Of a stretch of DNA of 64,000 bases, positions 7,833 to 17,610 are shown piece after piece. The notes below the pieces were generated by a model. That model saw only the letters and a program-made list of their open reading frames with translations, searched no databases and was not told the origin of the DNA. Every line of letters begins with the position of its first letter. The first letter of the stretch is position 1. The DNA lies in NCBI RefSeq assembly GCF_021654115.1, contig NZ_JAIWJF010000004.1:185282-249281 (forward strand). The letters run 5' to 3'. The position numbers and the translations under genes are program-made. The DNA comes from Furfurilactobacillus milii (lineage in GTDB: Bacteria; Bacillota; Bacilli; Lactobacillales; Lactobacillaceae).

Positions 7833-8693
7833 ATGACAGAAGAAAAAATTGCGTTGCTCGTAGATTCGGCCTCAGATGTGCCTGAGCATATTTTTGCACA
7901 GTATCAAAACATCGTCGCTGTGCCAATGCAGTTAACAATCGATGGCAAAACCTACGCCGACCGTGAAACCATTGAACCAGATGACTTTTATCTGTTACAA
8001 TCCACTGCTAAAGAGCTTCCTAAAACTGCCAGCCCCGTGATGGGCGATGTCATTAATCGCCTCGCAACACTAAAAAGTCGCGGCTTTACGCATGTCATCG
8101 GAATCACTATATCTGGTGCACTTTCGGTAACCAACAGCCTTTTCAAGCAAGTCGCAGAGTCACAAGACGACGTGAAAATGGTAGTTATCGATACTAAAAA
8201 CATTGGTGTTGGTAGTGGCCTGTTTGCCAGCTACGCAGAATCGCTCATTGACCAGCAATTGCCATTTACCACAATCATCGATAAGCTCAATGTCTCCGTT
8301 CCTAAAAGCTCTGTCTACATTTATATTCCAACATTAAAATACCTAAGGGCTGGTGGACGAATCGGCCGTGTTGCCGGATTCTTTGGTGCGGCACTTAACA
8401 TTAAACCAATTATTACTTGTGATTCAGATGGCGTTTATACAGCTATCGCTAAAGCGCGCACAGAAAAGAAAGCTGTCCAAAAAATGGTCGAACTTGCTTC
8501 CCAAAAAATCTCTGCTAACAAAAACGCGCGGGTAGCTGTAGCTCAAGGTCTCAATGAACCGCTATTAAAACAGGTAACGGGGGATTTACAAAACCGCTTT
8601 CCATCACTTAATATTGAGACAGGAAATATTTCCCCTGCCCTTGGCGTTCATACTGGTCCCGGACTTGTTGGTATCGCGGTACAGGTGGGTTAA
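7833..8693 (+). CDS. DegV-family fatty-acid-binding protein (FakB-like)
   Basis: DegV/FakB proteins hold a fatty acid and present it to the kinase FakA, feeding exogenous fatty acids into phospholipid synthesis. The 286-aa protein has the family marks: N-terminal LLVDSASDVP, the loop TASPVMGD around 70, GVGSGLFAS around 132, and KYLRAGGRIG around 172. It is cytosolic. AAGAAGG lies 10 nt before the ATG at 7833; a TTG at 7830 is the alternative. No fakA gene is nearby. A strong palindrome over its promoter suggests dedicated control. The partner gene behind it is a broken DUF1836 gene. Confidence 0.9.
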   Translation: MTEEKIALLVDSASDVPEHIFAQYQNIVAVPMQLTIDGKTYADRETIEPDDFYLLQSTAKELPKTASPVMGDVINRLATLKSRGFTHVIGITISGALSVTNSLFKQVAESQDDVKMVVIDTKNIGVGSGLFASYAESLIDQQLPFTTIIDKLNVSVPKSSVYIYIPTLKYLRAGGRIGRVAGFFGAALNIKPIITCDSDGVYTAIAKARTEKKAVQKMVELASQKISANKNARVAVAQGLNEPLLKQVTGDLQNRFPSLNIETGNISPALGVHTGPGLVGIAVQVG

Positions 8694-8717
8694 TGTCAGA
8701 AAGGACACCCCATTAAT

Positions 8718-9239
8718 ATGTCAAACCCATTGAATCAGTCATTCGAAAATGATAATTTGATGATTCTGCCACATTGGTCAGACCTGCCTTGATTCGACCT
8801 TCATCTCGACCAGCTGATTGAACTTACAAATGGGTATTTACGCCCCATTACCGGCGATATAGTGACTAAAACAATGATGCATAATTACTTTAAGGCCGAC
8901 GTTCTAGTCGCACCCGACAAAAAAAGCTATCATAAGATTCATTTAGCAGGTGCTATCATTGTTGGTCTCTTAAAAAACATTTTTTCGCTTGAAGAGCTTA
9001 GGGTTGCCCTTCAATACATCATCGACAATGAGTCACCGCAAAAAAGTTACGATCATTTCATAACACTGTTTAATCGAGAAGCTGCTAACGACTCCTTCAA
9101 ACATTTTCGTTTGGCTGAACAGCAACAGCAAGAAATGTCTGCGGCAGAGGTTATTCGTTATGACGCACTGGAGGCCTTTCTATTTTGGCTCTCTGCTAAA
9201 AAGGCTCTGCATCGTGTAATTGATGCTAATCAACAATAA
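8718..9239 (+). pseudogene. DUF1836 family gene with an in-frame TGA
   Basis: The frame from ATG 8718 reads MSNPLNQSF, then ILPHWSDLP, then TGA at 8790-8792, then FDLHLDQLIEL and onward without another stop to 9239. The conserved DUF1836 start (W..LP..DLxxDQ, then TKTMxxNYxK, then LAG.I..GLLKNIFSLEEL) is continuous across the stop, so one nucleotide change explains it. The restored protein has 173 residues, a normal family length. A GTG at 8862 would restart inside the domain. DUF1836 proteins have a MerR-like helical start and unknown function. The gene follows degV by 24 bp and was probably co-transcribed. Confidence 0.75.
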
Positions 9240-9306
9240 AAAAACTGATTTTCTTCTGTGCTTACGCAAGTTAACGTGTAAGTCATCAAGAAAATCAGTT
9301 TTTTAT
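9240..9306. terminator. Bidirectional terminator between the DUF1836 gene and addA
   Basis: AAAACTGATTTTCTT (9241-9255) pairs with AAGAAAATCAGTTTT (9288-9304); an inner CTTAC/GTAAG stem extends it. It ends in TTTTTT on the plus strand and in a T-run on the minus strand. Confidence 0.85.
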
Positions 9307-12300
9307 TTATATTTCAATCGGTCGACTGGCATCTAACGCGTAAAGAATTTTGTGCGTTACAGGTAATCCAGTCATGTTTGTCAGCGCGGCGGCGTAAAGG
9401 TTCAATTGACCTCGGTAACGCTCGACCAACTTTTGAAGTCCCTCATCTTGATGTGCAGGGTCAATATAATCAGTCTTGTAATCGAATAACGTGACCTCGT
9501 CATCCTTGATATAATAACCGTCGATAATTCCGTGAATGAGCACTTGCTCAGCCTTCGTCTCATCTTCTGGCCGATGAATTCCCTGATATAACTGATAAGC
9601 AGGTATTAGTAATGAAAACGCCGCCTCACGATGAACGTCATTTGCATGTTCAATCACTTGCTTGCCTAAATCACTGTGAAAGAAACTTTCAATCTGAGAC
9701 AGGTTGATTTTCAAGGCCACCGCATCTGTCAACACATGATCTTTAACGAGTTGATTAACAAGATTCTGCAAGTCTTCGGGACTTGGTTGACCAGCGCTTA
9801 AGTCTACTTCCTGCAGAACTAGATGAGTCGCTGTCCCAATCTCAGTAGGTTTCGGTGCCGTGACCGTTTGCATAAACTGTGGTGTTCTTAATTCGTTGTT
9901 AGTAACCCGTGACCGAGCCTTGGCCTGATCGTCTAATTCCAGCGTACCAAACTGATTCTGATCGGGTTCTTCAAATAATCGCTTCAATTCTGAGACAGAT
10001 TGATAAGCAGTCGTTTTCGTTGCGGCTTCGTTTGCATAGCTAAAAGACAATACCTGCTCTAACGCATCAACGTTAAGATCACCAAACTTGGTTTGTTTGG
10101 CCGTTTCACGTAATTCATCCAAGTAGGTTTGTTGTTCGTCATCCGCTGCTTGTAAAATACCGGCAGTCTCTAAATCAGCTTTCGTTTTTAAGACCAGTTC
10201 GAAGCTATCCGCCCGCGTTTCGTTCACAGCCTCGGACGACAACGGAATCACAAAGTCATCCACTCCTAATTGCTTGGCCACTGACGGCAATCGTAAAAGA
10301 GCCATCCCAATCCAATCCATGAAGTTCTTAGTTTCCGATCTTAATGTCGTATTTAACGTTAAGGACGCATTGTTAGCTGCTTTTTGCCAATGCTTTAATA
10401 AATCATCCTGATCCTTATACGTGCCAACTACAAACAGACGTTGTTGTGCTCGTGTCAGAGCAACGTACAGCACCCGCATTTCTTCAGATAAAGTCTTTTT
10501 GAGTGACTCGCTGGCAACCAATTTTTTCTGCAGTGTATCAATCTTCAAATGACGACTTTGATCGTACCACGTGATTCCAATACCAAGATGGTCGTCCAAC
10601 ACCACAGCGCTCCGCTGATCCGATAGATTGAAACCATGGGAAGCATCCATGACAAATACCACAGGAAATTCCAGGCCTTTGCTACCATGAATCGTCATTA
10701 CTGAAACTGCATTGTCATTGCTTGCAGTATTAACCTCAGCCAAATCCTTATCACGTTTTTGCATTTCCGAAATGAAGTGAACAAACTGAAAAACGCCTTT
10801 AAAGCTGCTGTTTTCGTAATCAGCCGCCCGTGCGTATAGCGCATGTAAGTTACTTGCCCGTTGTTGTCCACCTGGCATTCCGGCAACATAATCAAGAAAA
10901 CCAGTATCTTGATAGATGGTCCAGATTAACGTTACCAACTGATTTTGACGAGCGATATCCCTAAAGTGATCTAACTGCTTTAAAAAGCGTTGCAAACGTT
11001 CATGGACACGCTGACCAAAGTCACCTATCTTATCAGGTTCTGATTGAACACGTTGTTCAAAATCCAGCAGGGCTTGGTAGTAATCACTTGTTTTGTTTTG
11101 AATGCGTAAGTAGGCTAATTCATTTTCATTTAAGCCGACAATCGGAGAACGCAAAACAGCTGCTAATGGAATATCTTGGTACGGGTTATCAATAATTCGT
11201 AAAAGAGCCATCATAATTTGAATTTCGGTTGTTTGGAAATAATTCGCAGTATCGCGGACTTCTAGGGGAACCCCAAGCTTAGCAAACTGCTCTTGAAGTA
11301 ACAGATTGTTGTTACGGGTTGGAACCAGTAATGCGACATCCCCATACGTCATGTCTCGATTGGTACCTTGCTGGCGATCAAAAATTTGTGTCTTTTCGGT
11401 CACCAAGTCACGGATTTTGGCTGCCACCATCACAATTTGACCTTCTGCACGATCATTAATGGTCAAAGCGTCAGTGACGTCCTCTTCGTCATCGTCACTG
11501 TCCGCAGACTCATCGTCAGTGCCGCTCTCGTAAATCATAACCTGTGTTTTTGGAACGTCCTTCTCAGGATAATCCTTTGGCCCATATTGCAATTCAGCAT
11601 CCCCGGCATAATTCATTTCGCCAAGCGATTCGTCCATTAACTGTGAAAAAATTAAATTTGTAAAGGCGTCAACATTCTTCATCGAACGAAAATTATCGGC
11701 CAGTATAATCCGCTCACCATCGCTATTTGGCTTTTCGGCCAATTGATCATGAGTATCAAACGTATTATATTTTTTCAAAAATAACGTTGGGTCAGCCAAG
11801 CGAAAGCGATAAATTGATTGCTTCATATCGCCCACCATGAACATGTTTCCATGGCCTGCAGTCTGGTTGGCTACTGATTGCAAGATCGATTCTTGCAGCT
11901 CATTGATATCTTGGTATTCATCAACAAGCACTTCATGATACTTTTTCGTAATTTCCTGATGGACACTGTCGTCTTGCAAAATTTGATACGCAAAATGTTC
12001 TAGGTCACCAAAGTCAACTAAGTGTCGTTGACGTTTCGCAGCTGCAAAGGCTGACATAAACTGTTTTACCACATCAGCAAGTTGCGCAACTAATTCACTC
12101 GCATGCTGGTTAACCTCTTTAATGTCAGCTTCGTTTAAAACAAAGTAACGATCAATTAGCTGTTCTAGGCGCTTTTTTAAACCACCTCGTAACGTTTTTA
12201 ACTGATCATGAACACGTTGATCATCGGCTTCTAATTTTCTTAGCCCAGGTGCCCGACCAGTATCAACACTAGCCAATTCATCTCGCAGTGAATCCCAGTT

Positions 12301-13152
12301 TGTCATCGTTAGTTCATCTTGCAACTTTGTAAACCGATCGGTTAAGGGCGCTAGGACCTTCTGCCACTTGGCAATATAGTCATCACTTGAGAAACCAGCA
12401 ACAATGTTATTAGCCGTTTGAATATCCGCCAAACACTGTTGAATTGCGCTGGCCACATTCGGCTGAATATATTGCTGCGCTAAATCGCTTTCCCAAAGAC
12501 TTCCATCGGATAATTTATACTGATTGACTAAACTCTCCAGCCATGCATCAGGCTTAGCTTTTGCAGTGGCGAACGTTGCGAGTCTAAAGACTAGGTCTTG
12601 TAAACCCTCATCATCACGATCGTTAGAAAAATTGCGGGTCAACTCAGCAAATCGACCATTATTATCGTTGGCGTATAAGGTTTCACGCAAATCGCCCCAA
12701 ACATCTTCTTTTAGTAACTGGGCTTCCGTTTCATCGGCCAGCTGACGAAAAACCGGATCAAGTTTAATGACATAATAGTATTTCTGAACCAGTCGCAAAC
12801 AAAATGCGTCCAAAGTACTAATATCTGCGCTGCCAAGCAAATTTAACTGATGCAACAGCTGACGGCGACGTTTGTTACTGTCAGCATCCTCGCCGTCATT
12901 TTTATTTATTTCACGCCTTAATGTGGTTTGAATACGGTCGCGCATTTCTTTAGCTGCTGCATTAGTAAACGTCACCACCAGTAAATTAGTGATGTCTGTA
13001 TCATTGCTCTCATCCAACAATTTGGTAATCACACGTTCGACTAATACCCGGGTTTTCCCAGAACCAGCTGAAGCCGAAACTAAAACATTGTGGCCGGCAT
13101 GATGGATGGCAGCATCCTGAGCCGGTGTGAAATTTAACTTAGTTGTTGCCAT
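9307..13152 (-). CDS. addA: ATP-dependent helicase/nuclease subunit A (AddA/RexA)
   Basis: AddA is the UvrD-type 3'-5' helicase plus RecB-type nuclease of the AddAB complex, which resects double-strand breaks and generates 3' tails for RecA. Visible motifs in order: Walker A SASAGSGKT near residue 30, VDEYQDINELQ (motif II), GDMKQSIYRFR (motif III), MTIHGSKGLEFP (motif V), RVLYVALTRAQ (motif VI) and, near the C-terminus, GIIDGYY...LFDYKTD with a following QLNLYA, the RecB nuclease core. The start at 13152 has an AGGAGG site and overlaps the end of addB by 14 nt, implying translational coupling. The 1281-aa length fits the family. Confidence 0.95.
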   Translation of the reverse strand: MATTKLNFTPAQDAAIHHAGHNVLVSASAGSGKTRVLVERVITKLLDESNDTDITNLLVVTFTNAAAKEMRDRIQTTLRREINKNDGEDADSNKRRRQLLHQLNLLGSADISTLDAFCLRLVQKYYYVIKLDPVFRQLADETEAQLLKEDVWGDLRETLYANDNNGRFAELTRNFSNDRDDEGLQDLVFRLATFATAKAKPDAWLESLVNQYKLSDGSLWESDLAQQYIQPNVASAIQQCLADIQTANNIVAGFSSDDYIAKWQKVLAPLTDRFTKLQDELTMTNWDSLRDELASVDTGRAPGLRKLEADDQRVHDQLKTLRGGLKKRLEQLIDRYFVLNEADIKEVNQHASELVAQLADVVKQFMSAFAAAKRQRHLVDFGDLEHFAYQILQDDSVHQEITKKYHEVLVDEYQDINELQESILQSVANQTAGHGNMFMVGDMKQSIYRFRLADPTLFLKKYNTFDTHDQLAEKPNSDGERIILADNFRSMKNVDAFTNLIFSQLMDESLGEMNYAGDAELQYGPKDYPEKDVPKTQVMIYESGTDDESADSDDDEEDVTDALTINDRAEGQIVMVAAKIRDLVTEKTQIFDRQQGTNRDMTYGDVALLVPTRNNNLLLQEQFAKLGVPLEVRDTANYFQTTEIQIMMALLRIIDNPYQDIPLAAVLRSPIVGLNENELAYLRIQNKTSDYYQALLDFEQRVQSEPDKIGDFGQRVHERLQRFLKQLDHFRDIARQNQLVTLIWTIYQDTGFLDYVAGMPGGQQRASNLHALYARAADYENSSFKGVFQFVHFISEMQKRDKDLAEVNTASNDNAVSVMTIHGSKGLEFPVVFVMDASHGFNLSDQRSAVVLDDHLGIGITWYDQSRHLKIDTLQKKLVASESLKKTLSEEMRVLYVALTRAQQRLFVVGTYKDQDDLLKHWQKAANNASLTLNTTLRSETKNFMDWIGMALLRLPSVAKQLGVDDFVIPLSSEAVNETRADSFELVLKTKADLETAGILQAADDEQQTYLDELRETAKQTKFGDLNVDALEQVLSFSYANEAATKTTAYQSVSELKRLFEEPDQNQFGTLELDDQAKARSRVTNNELRTPQFMQTVTAPKPTEIGTATHLVLQEVDLSAGQPSPEDLQNLVNQLVKDHVLTDAVALKINLSQIESFFHSDLGKQVIEHANDVHREAAFSLLIPAYQLYQGIHRPEDETKAEQVLIHGIIDGYYIKDDEVTLFDYKTDYIDPAHQDEGLQKLVERYRGQLNLYAAALTNMTGLPVTHKILYALDASRPIEI

Positions 13153-16100
13153 CTTTATCAGCCTCCTGTTGCTTTGGATCAATGCGATGAAGCACATCTG
13201 CGGGCGTTAATTTATCCAACACGTGATAACGATTTTCAGGTAGCATTGCGTCAAAGCGCATAACCGCAGTGTATGGTGAATACTGCAACCCTGTCTGTTT
13301 GCGGGCATTTTGGAATGGATTGAGCTTATCTGATCCGGCAAAAATCTGATTACCCGCGTTAATAATGAGTTGTTCCTCGTATGACAATAAATCATTCAAT
13401 TGTTCAGCAGTAATGACTGTCTTAGCCGTCGCGGACAATGTTTTATCTTTTTTTAGAGCCAATGGATAAACTTTTGAGTGACCGCCATCTGCAATGTCCT
13501 GATCTAAGTTTGTCAGAATGATAGGATCAGCAACCAGCACACCTTGGTATTTGTGGGCTGACAGCAACGCATCACTGATAGATGCCAAATCATTTAGGTC
13601 CAAACGTTTACCCTTACCCAGTTTATTTAGAGAAATGCCCGCACTTTGAATGTGTAGGTATAAGGCTCCTGCCAGCGAGTTTAACTGACTGGGGCTCACT
13701 GAATCGGCATCTTGGCGAAGGGCATCAAGATATGTCAGCATCTGCATTGATAGCCCATAGTAGGCTTGTTCAAAATCAAACGTACGTCGGCCAGATTTAT
13801 AATCCACAACACTTAAGTATTCTTTACTGCCAACATTCATCCCATCAACTCGGTCTATTTTCCCACGCACGTTAATGTGACGATCCCCGTGCAGTTTGAA
13901 CGACAAGGCTGGCATTCCTGAATCCGCCCCAACATGGCCGAACAATACTTCCGTAGCTAACGTCCGCATCGGCGTAATTTGCTGTTGTTGCCTGATAATC
14001 GTCGCCATCCGTTTGATGGTTTCAATTAACTGATTGCGAATATATCCCATTCGGTGAGAACTGTTTAGAATGGCAAACTGCGGTTGATCATTGACCGATG
14101 GCATCACTTCACTTACGAGATCGTTGATGGCAGATTCACTCAGCTGGCTTAAATCCAGTTGACGACTGACTACCAACTTCATCAGCTGATCTAGCGCCAT
14201 ATGGAAATACTCCCCAGTGCTAGCGGCAGATAATTCGAATTCATCTCGTTCATTTAAACGTAGCCCAAACTTAAGAAAGTACTCATACTGATTTCTATAG
14301 AATGTCTCAAGCTGTGAAATGGAAGTATTTAACTGATCACCATAAAGTCCTTGTACAATATCAGGCCGTAGTGGTTGTGGCGTATTTCGGTAATCTATTC
14401 CCGCTAATAATTGATCCGTTAACGTTTTAACGGAGGACAATCGTAACCAGCGGTACACGAACACCCATGGCTTTGGCAACGGTAACTGGGTCTCTTTGGC
14501 CTGATAGCTAACCTTAATCAAATTAGTCAGTGCAAATCGTGGCGATCCAATAAACGGTTGCAGTGCACTAGCTTGTTGCGTTGCCACATTTGGAGTGGCG
14601 GTGTAAGTAACAACAGGCAACTGAAAGTGGTTCACAATGCTCGTGACGTAGCGTGATGGTTGAAGACCGTTCTCGTCAGTCCCCCCTTGCGGATACGATA
14701 AGATCAGCTGCTGGCATCCTGTCAGGAATCCCATGTAGTTAATATATGGATCAAATGTCATTCGCGTACCCGCGCTTAACGTTAAAAATTGATTATCCGC
14801 GAGTTTAGGGGCTAATCGGTCTCGATCACCATCGGTTAAAATACTGCTTTCAGCGACCTGATCTGGCATAACATCATCAGTAGCCCCGATTAAGAAAACA
14901 ACCTGATAATCATTTAGTTGGACAATTCCCGTTTCTGAAATAGTCACCTGGTCTAAGGTTGCCGGAATTTGAGTATAATTGGTGCCTTCGAATCCATTCA
15001 ACAGCAACGCAGCAAATTCATCGATATCAAAATCAGCAGCCTCGCCTAAGAGACTGACATACTCGTCCAAAATGCCGGTAAATGTATTCCATGCCTGCTC
15101 ATTGCGGCTTGCGCGATCTAAGTCTCCGTTATCGGTGGCCGTTACCCGCCAAGAATTCAGGCAATCAATCACCCCATTATCAGCTAAAAACTGATACAAA
15201 ATCTTGGCTGCCTCGGTGCCATTAGTGGCCTTATCTAATTGCTTGAAAAATGGTGGCAAGACGGCCCCAATGAAATGATGAATAATGTTTATTTGACGTT
15301 GAACCTCAACGTCTGCTTCCGTGAGGGTCTCATCATCGACATGTTGTAAACGCCAATACGTCCAATCTTCTTTTTCAACCCAACGTGAACCTTCAATACC
15401 AGTTTTCAACACCCAATTTTCCGTTAGCGACAACGCTTGTCGAAAATTTTCGACTGACATTGGCTGCCCCGATATACGGGGGATTAACAGCTCCGTTTTT
15501 AACAACCGCATCACATCTTGATAACGGTAATAATGGGCACGTACGTCAAATAGAGCACTGATTAATTCAATCAGTGGGTGCTTGTCCATCGGTTTGTCTG
15601 AATCATCGAAATAAGGAATTTCCATCTGATCAAACACTGGACCAACAAAGTTTTCATACGGTGCTAAATGTCGGCTCAACACTAAAAAGTCACGATAATG
15701 ATACCGTTCAGGCTGTTGGGCAACCATCGTTCGAATTTGACGAGCAACTTGATTGAGCTCGTCCAGACGTGTTTCAGCAGTGAACACACGTAAATTCGTT
15801 TGTGCTGAGAGTTGCTCAACCGGCAGGCGTTTGGCGGGAACACTGGTGACCCAATAATCGTCTAACTTAGCTAATTCAGTGCTTACCCGCAATTTCTTAG
15901 CAGTCGTATCTAACTGAATCTGAACTTGATTTTCACGAGCTAACTGAACTAGTTTCAAATACGTTAATGACGGCTCATAAAATAGGTCACCCAATTCAGG
16001 CGTTTGTTTCGGAGCACGCTGCATAACCAACGAAACGGTGACCGAAGCAGCCTGTTTCATCATTACGGTGACTAATTGTTGTTCCTGTGCAGAAAAAGTA

Positions 16101-16747
16101 GCGTATCCGTCTAAATAAATATGGGCATGTTTAAGTTCATTGCCTTGCTCCAAATAATCAGTTAACTGGTTTACTAGATCAGCATTATCAACATAATTTC
16201 CGCTTAAAGTCTCTGTATATGCCTCGTATACAATTGCCAAATCATGGAGTTTGCCGCCTAGATCTGCCTGTTCGCTGGTTTCCAAAGAACCTGCGATATG
16301 TTGCAAATCCGCCGCACTAACCTGACCGACCTTTAACTCGGAAAATTGGCGAACCAACTGATTAATAAAACCGGTTTGGTTAAGTTCACCGGCAAAAACG
16401 GTCAATTCAGTCTGGTGTAGCGCAATAATATGATAAATCAGCATACTTAAGCCAGCGTTTGATAAACGCGGTAGTTGGTAAGTCGGCGTATTTTTCATGA
16501 AGTACCAAGCTAATCGAGTGAACGAAAATACTTGAATTTGGCCATTCGCATAGAGTGACTGGCCCGTCTTATCCGTGGCTTCTTTCAGTGCATTTAAAAC
16601 ACCAACCTCAGCATTGAACTTAATGTGGTTAGGAACCAAAACGAAGTATTGATCTTTTGGATGCTCAGCCATGGAGGCACGCATTTGTTCAATCATTTCC
16701 TGGCGATGATCAAATTTGGCCTGACCCAAAATAAAGTTTAACGACAC
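13139..16747 (-). CDS. addB: ATP-dependent nuclease subunit B (AddB/RexB), lacking the iron-sulphur cysteines
   Basis: The 1202-aa partner of AddA has an inactive helicase fold and a C-terminal RecB nuclease domain: GKIDRVDG, then VVDYKSG and QMLTYLDAL near residues 950-1010. In Bacillus AddB four cysteines around this domain hold a 4Fe-4S cluster; here the matching places read FYRNQYEYFLKFGLRL and LNPFQNARKQTGLQYSPY, with no cysteine, as in the RexB form of streptococci and lactobacilli. The N-terminal ILGQAKFDHRQ lacks a Walker A motif. AAAGGGGC precedes the ATG. It is the first gene of the addBA operon. Confidence 0.93.
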   Translation of the reverse strand: MSLNFILGQAKFDHRQEMIEQMRASMAEHPKDQYFVLVPNHIKFNAEVGVLNALKEATDKTGQSLYANGQIQVFSFTRLAWYFMKNTPTYQLPRLSNAGLSMLIYHIIALHQTELTVFAGELNQTGFINQLVRQFSELKVGQVSAADLQHIAGSLETSEQADLGGKLHDLAIVYEAYTETLSGNYVDNADLVNQLTDYLEQGNELKHAHIYLDGYATFSAQEQQLVTVMMKQAASVTVSLVMQRAPKQTPELGDLFYEPSLTYLKLVQLARENQVQIQLDTTAKKLRVSTELAKLDDYWVTSVPAKRLPVEQLSAQTNLRVFTAETRLDELNQVARQIRTMVAQQPERYHYRDFLVLSRHLAPYENFVGPVFDQMEIPYFDDSDKPMDKHPLIELISALFDVRAHYYRYQDVMRLLKTELLIPRISGQPMSVENFRQALSLTENWVLKTGIEGSRWVEKEDWTYWRLQHVDDETLTEADVEVQRQINIIHHFIGAVLPPFFKQLDKATNGTEAAKILYQFLADNGVIDCLNSWRVTATDNGDLDRASRNEQAWNTFTGILDEYVSLLGEAADFDIDEFAALLLNGFEGTNYTQIPATLDQVTISETGIVQLNDYQVVFLIGATDDVMPDQVAESSILTDGDRDRLAPKLADNQFLTLSAGTRMTFDPYINYMGFLTGCQQLILSYPQGGTDENGLQPSRYVTSIVNHFQLPVVTYTATPNVATQQASALQPFIGSPRFALTNLIKVSYQAKETQLPLPKPWVFVYRWLRLSSVKTLTDQLLAGIDYRNTPQPLRPDIVQGLYGDQLNTSISQLETFYRNQYEYFLKFGLRLNERDEFELSAASTGEYFHMALDQLMKLVVSRQLDLSQLSESAINDLVSEVMPSVNDQPQFAILNSSHRMGYIRNQLIETIKRMATIIRQQQQITPMRTLATEVLFGHVGADSGMPALSFKLHGDRHINVRGKIDRVDGMNVGSKEYLSVVDYKSGRRTFDFEQAYYGLSMQMLTYLDALRQDADSVSPSQLNSLAGALYLHIQSAGISLNKLGKGKRLDLNDLASISDALLSAHKYQGVLVADPIILTNLDQDIADGGHSKVYPLALKKDKTLSATAKTVITAEQLNDLLSYEEQLIINAGNQIFAGSDKLNPFQNARKQTGLQYSPYTAVMRFDAMLPENRYHVLDKLTPADVLHRIDPKQQEADKDGNN

Positions 16748-16872
16748 GTTTTCTGCCCCTTTCTTCTGCGGAACTAACTTGTTGTATCCATTTTACCCGA
16801 ATCTGATTCTCGGTGAAATAGATGTACAAACATTTGTTCGATTTAAATTTTAATGTCGAAAACGGTAAATAA

Positions 16873-16904
16873 TGGTAGCGCTTTCATTCAACGTTTGCTA
16901 TACT
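16873..16904 (+). promoter_or_regulatory. Extended -10 promoter with a cre-like box for the structured RNA
   Basis: TGCTATACT at 16896-16904 is an extended -10 element. Just upstream, TGGTAGCGCTTTCA (16873-16886) differs from the CcpA-binding consensus TGWNANCGNTNWCA at one position. It covers the -35 position, where CcpA would repress. Binding is inferred from the match only. Confidence 0.55.
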
Positions 16905-16910
16905 TCTAAG

Positions 16911-17365
16911 TGAGGAAGGAAGTTGGCCTTTAATGAGTTTAGAACACAGTTTGGACTACGCGTCTAAATGGTTGGTGTTAGACATCATGAAGTCACTTCA
17001 CCGTGAAATGGTATTGTTCTGATAAACATCGTCCAGGGAGCGAACATCCCATTACAATTAGATGCTTAGACGAATGGCCAGTGAGTGAATCATGACCACG
17101 AAAAAAGCGTTGGCCTTAGAAAGATTCCTTCCTAAGAACCACAGGGTCAGTTGGATGAAGTTGTTCATCAGCTGATAACAGGCAGGCGGCAGCCTAGAAT
17201 CCGCCACCAATATAAGTGACTCCCGCGGGGTCGCACAATTAAACAGCCGGTGTGTGACCGGCAGTAATCCGTGAGCAAAGATCAACTTGGCAACAGCGTC
17301 ATGAGATGTTTGCGATGACCGGATGACAGAGAAACCGTCCATCTTAATTGATGGGCGGCTTTTTG
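16911..17365 (+). ncRNA. Unassigned structured RNA of about 450 nt
   Basis: Between a strong promoter and a strong terminator on the plus strand lies a stretch with no convincing open frame but many local helices: TTTGGAC/GTCTAAA, GATGAA/TTCATC, CTTAG/CTAAG, GGCGG/CCGCC (17189-17208 area), GACTCC/GGGGTC, a perfect GCCGGT/ACCGGC hairpin, and GTCAT/ATGAC. The nearest plus-strand gene starts 1.1 kb further on, so this is not a leader. It lacks the conserved core sequences of RNase P RNA, tmRNA and SRP RNA. A weak likeness to FMN-riboswitch pieces (GACCGGCAGTAA, CCGGATGACAGAGAA) exists, but the rest does not fit. Length and compactness recall the large ornate RNAs known from Lactobacillales, without a recognised match. 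Confidence 0.6.
17335..17365 (+). terminator. Terminator of the structured RNA
   Basis: CCGTCCATC (17335-17343) pairs over 9 bp with GATGGGCGG (17350-17358), followed by CTTTTTG. Confidence 0.85.
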
Positions 17366-17385
17366 TGATGATTTAAATTAAGGTC

Positions 17386-17592
17386 TCAATGCCGGCGCAT
17401 AATTAGCCACCAAATCAATTGACAGGAACAAACGAAAATAACAACTATCCCTAAGATTACCAGTGAAATAATTCGCAACGCAGGCGTTTGTGTCACACCT
17501 GCCCCATCCACCGTACGTGTCATGACGATTGCCACTGCGCATCCAAGCAGAAAACTCCAGATAATAGTCACCAACCACCACAATCGTTTCAT
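17386..17592 (-). CDS. Small two-helix membrane protein, unknown
   Basis: The 68-aa product has two hydrophobic segments (about residues 5-25 and 40-62) joined by a short TRTVDGAGVTQ loop and ends in MRRH, which suggests both ends inside. A GGGGTGG site precedes the ATG. It starts 18 nt after the stop of the XRE-membrane gene on the same strand, so both are probably one operon. I do not recognise a family; small helpers of membrane-bound regulators look like this, but that is a guess. Confidence 0.6.
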   Translation of the reverse strand: MKRLWWLVTIIWSFLLGCAVAIVMTRTVDGAGVTQTPALRIISLVILGIVVIFVCSCQLIWWLIMRRH

Positions 17593-17610
17593 CGCTAACC
17601 ACCCCGAACA

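Noticed and set aside
17058..17342. 94-aa ORF on the minus strand.
   Set aside because: It lies wholly antisense to the structured RNA, uses its terminator stem as coding sequence and has no ribosome site or recognisable domain.
16911..17365. RNase P RNA, tmRNA, SRP RNA or FMN riboswitch.
   Set aside because: The conserved core of RNase P (GGAAAGTCC and ACAGAA region), the tmRNA ends and the SRP loop are not found. FMN-riboswitch-like fragments are partial, and no gene follows the terminator.
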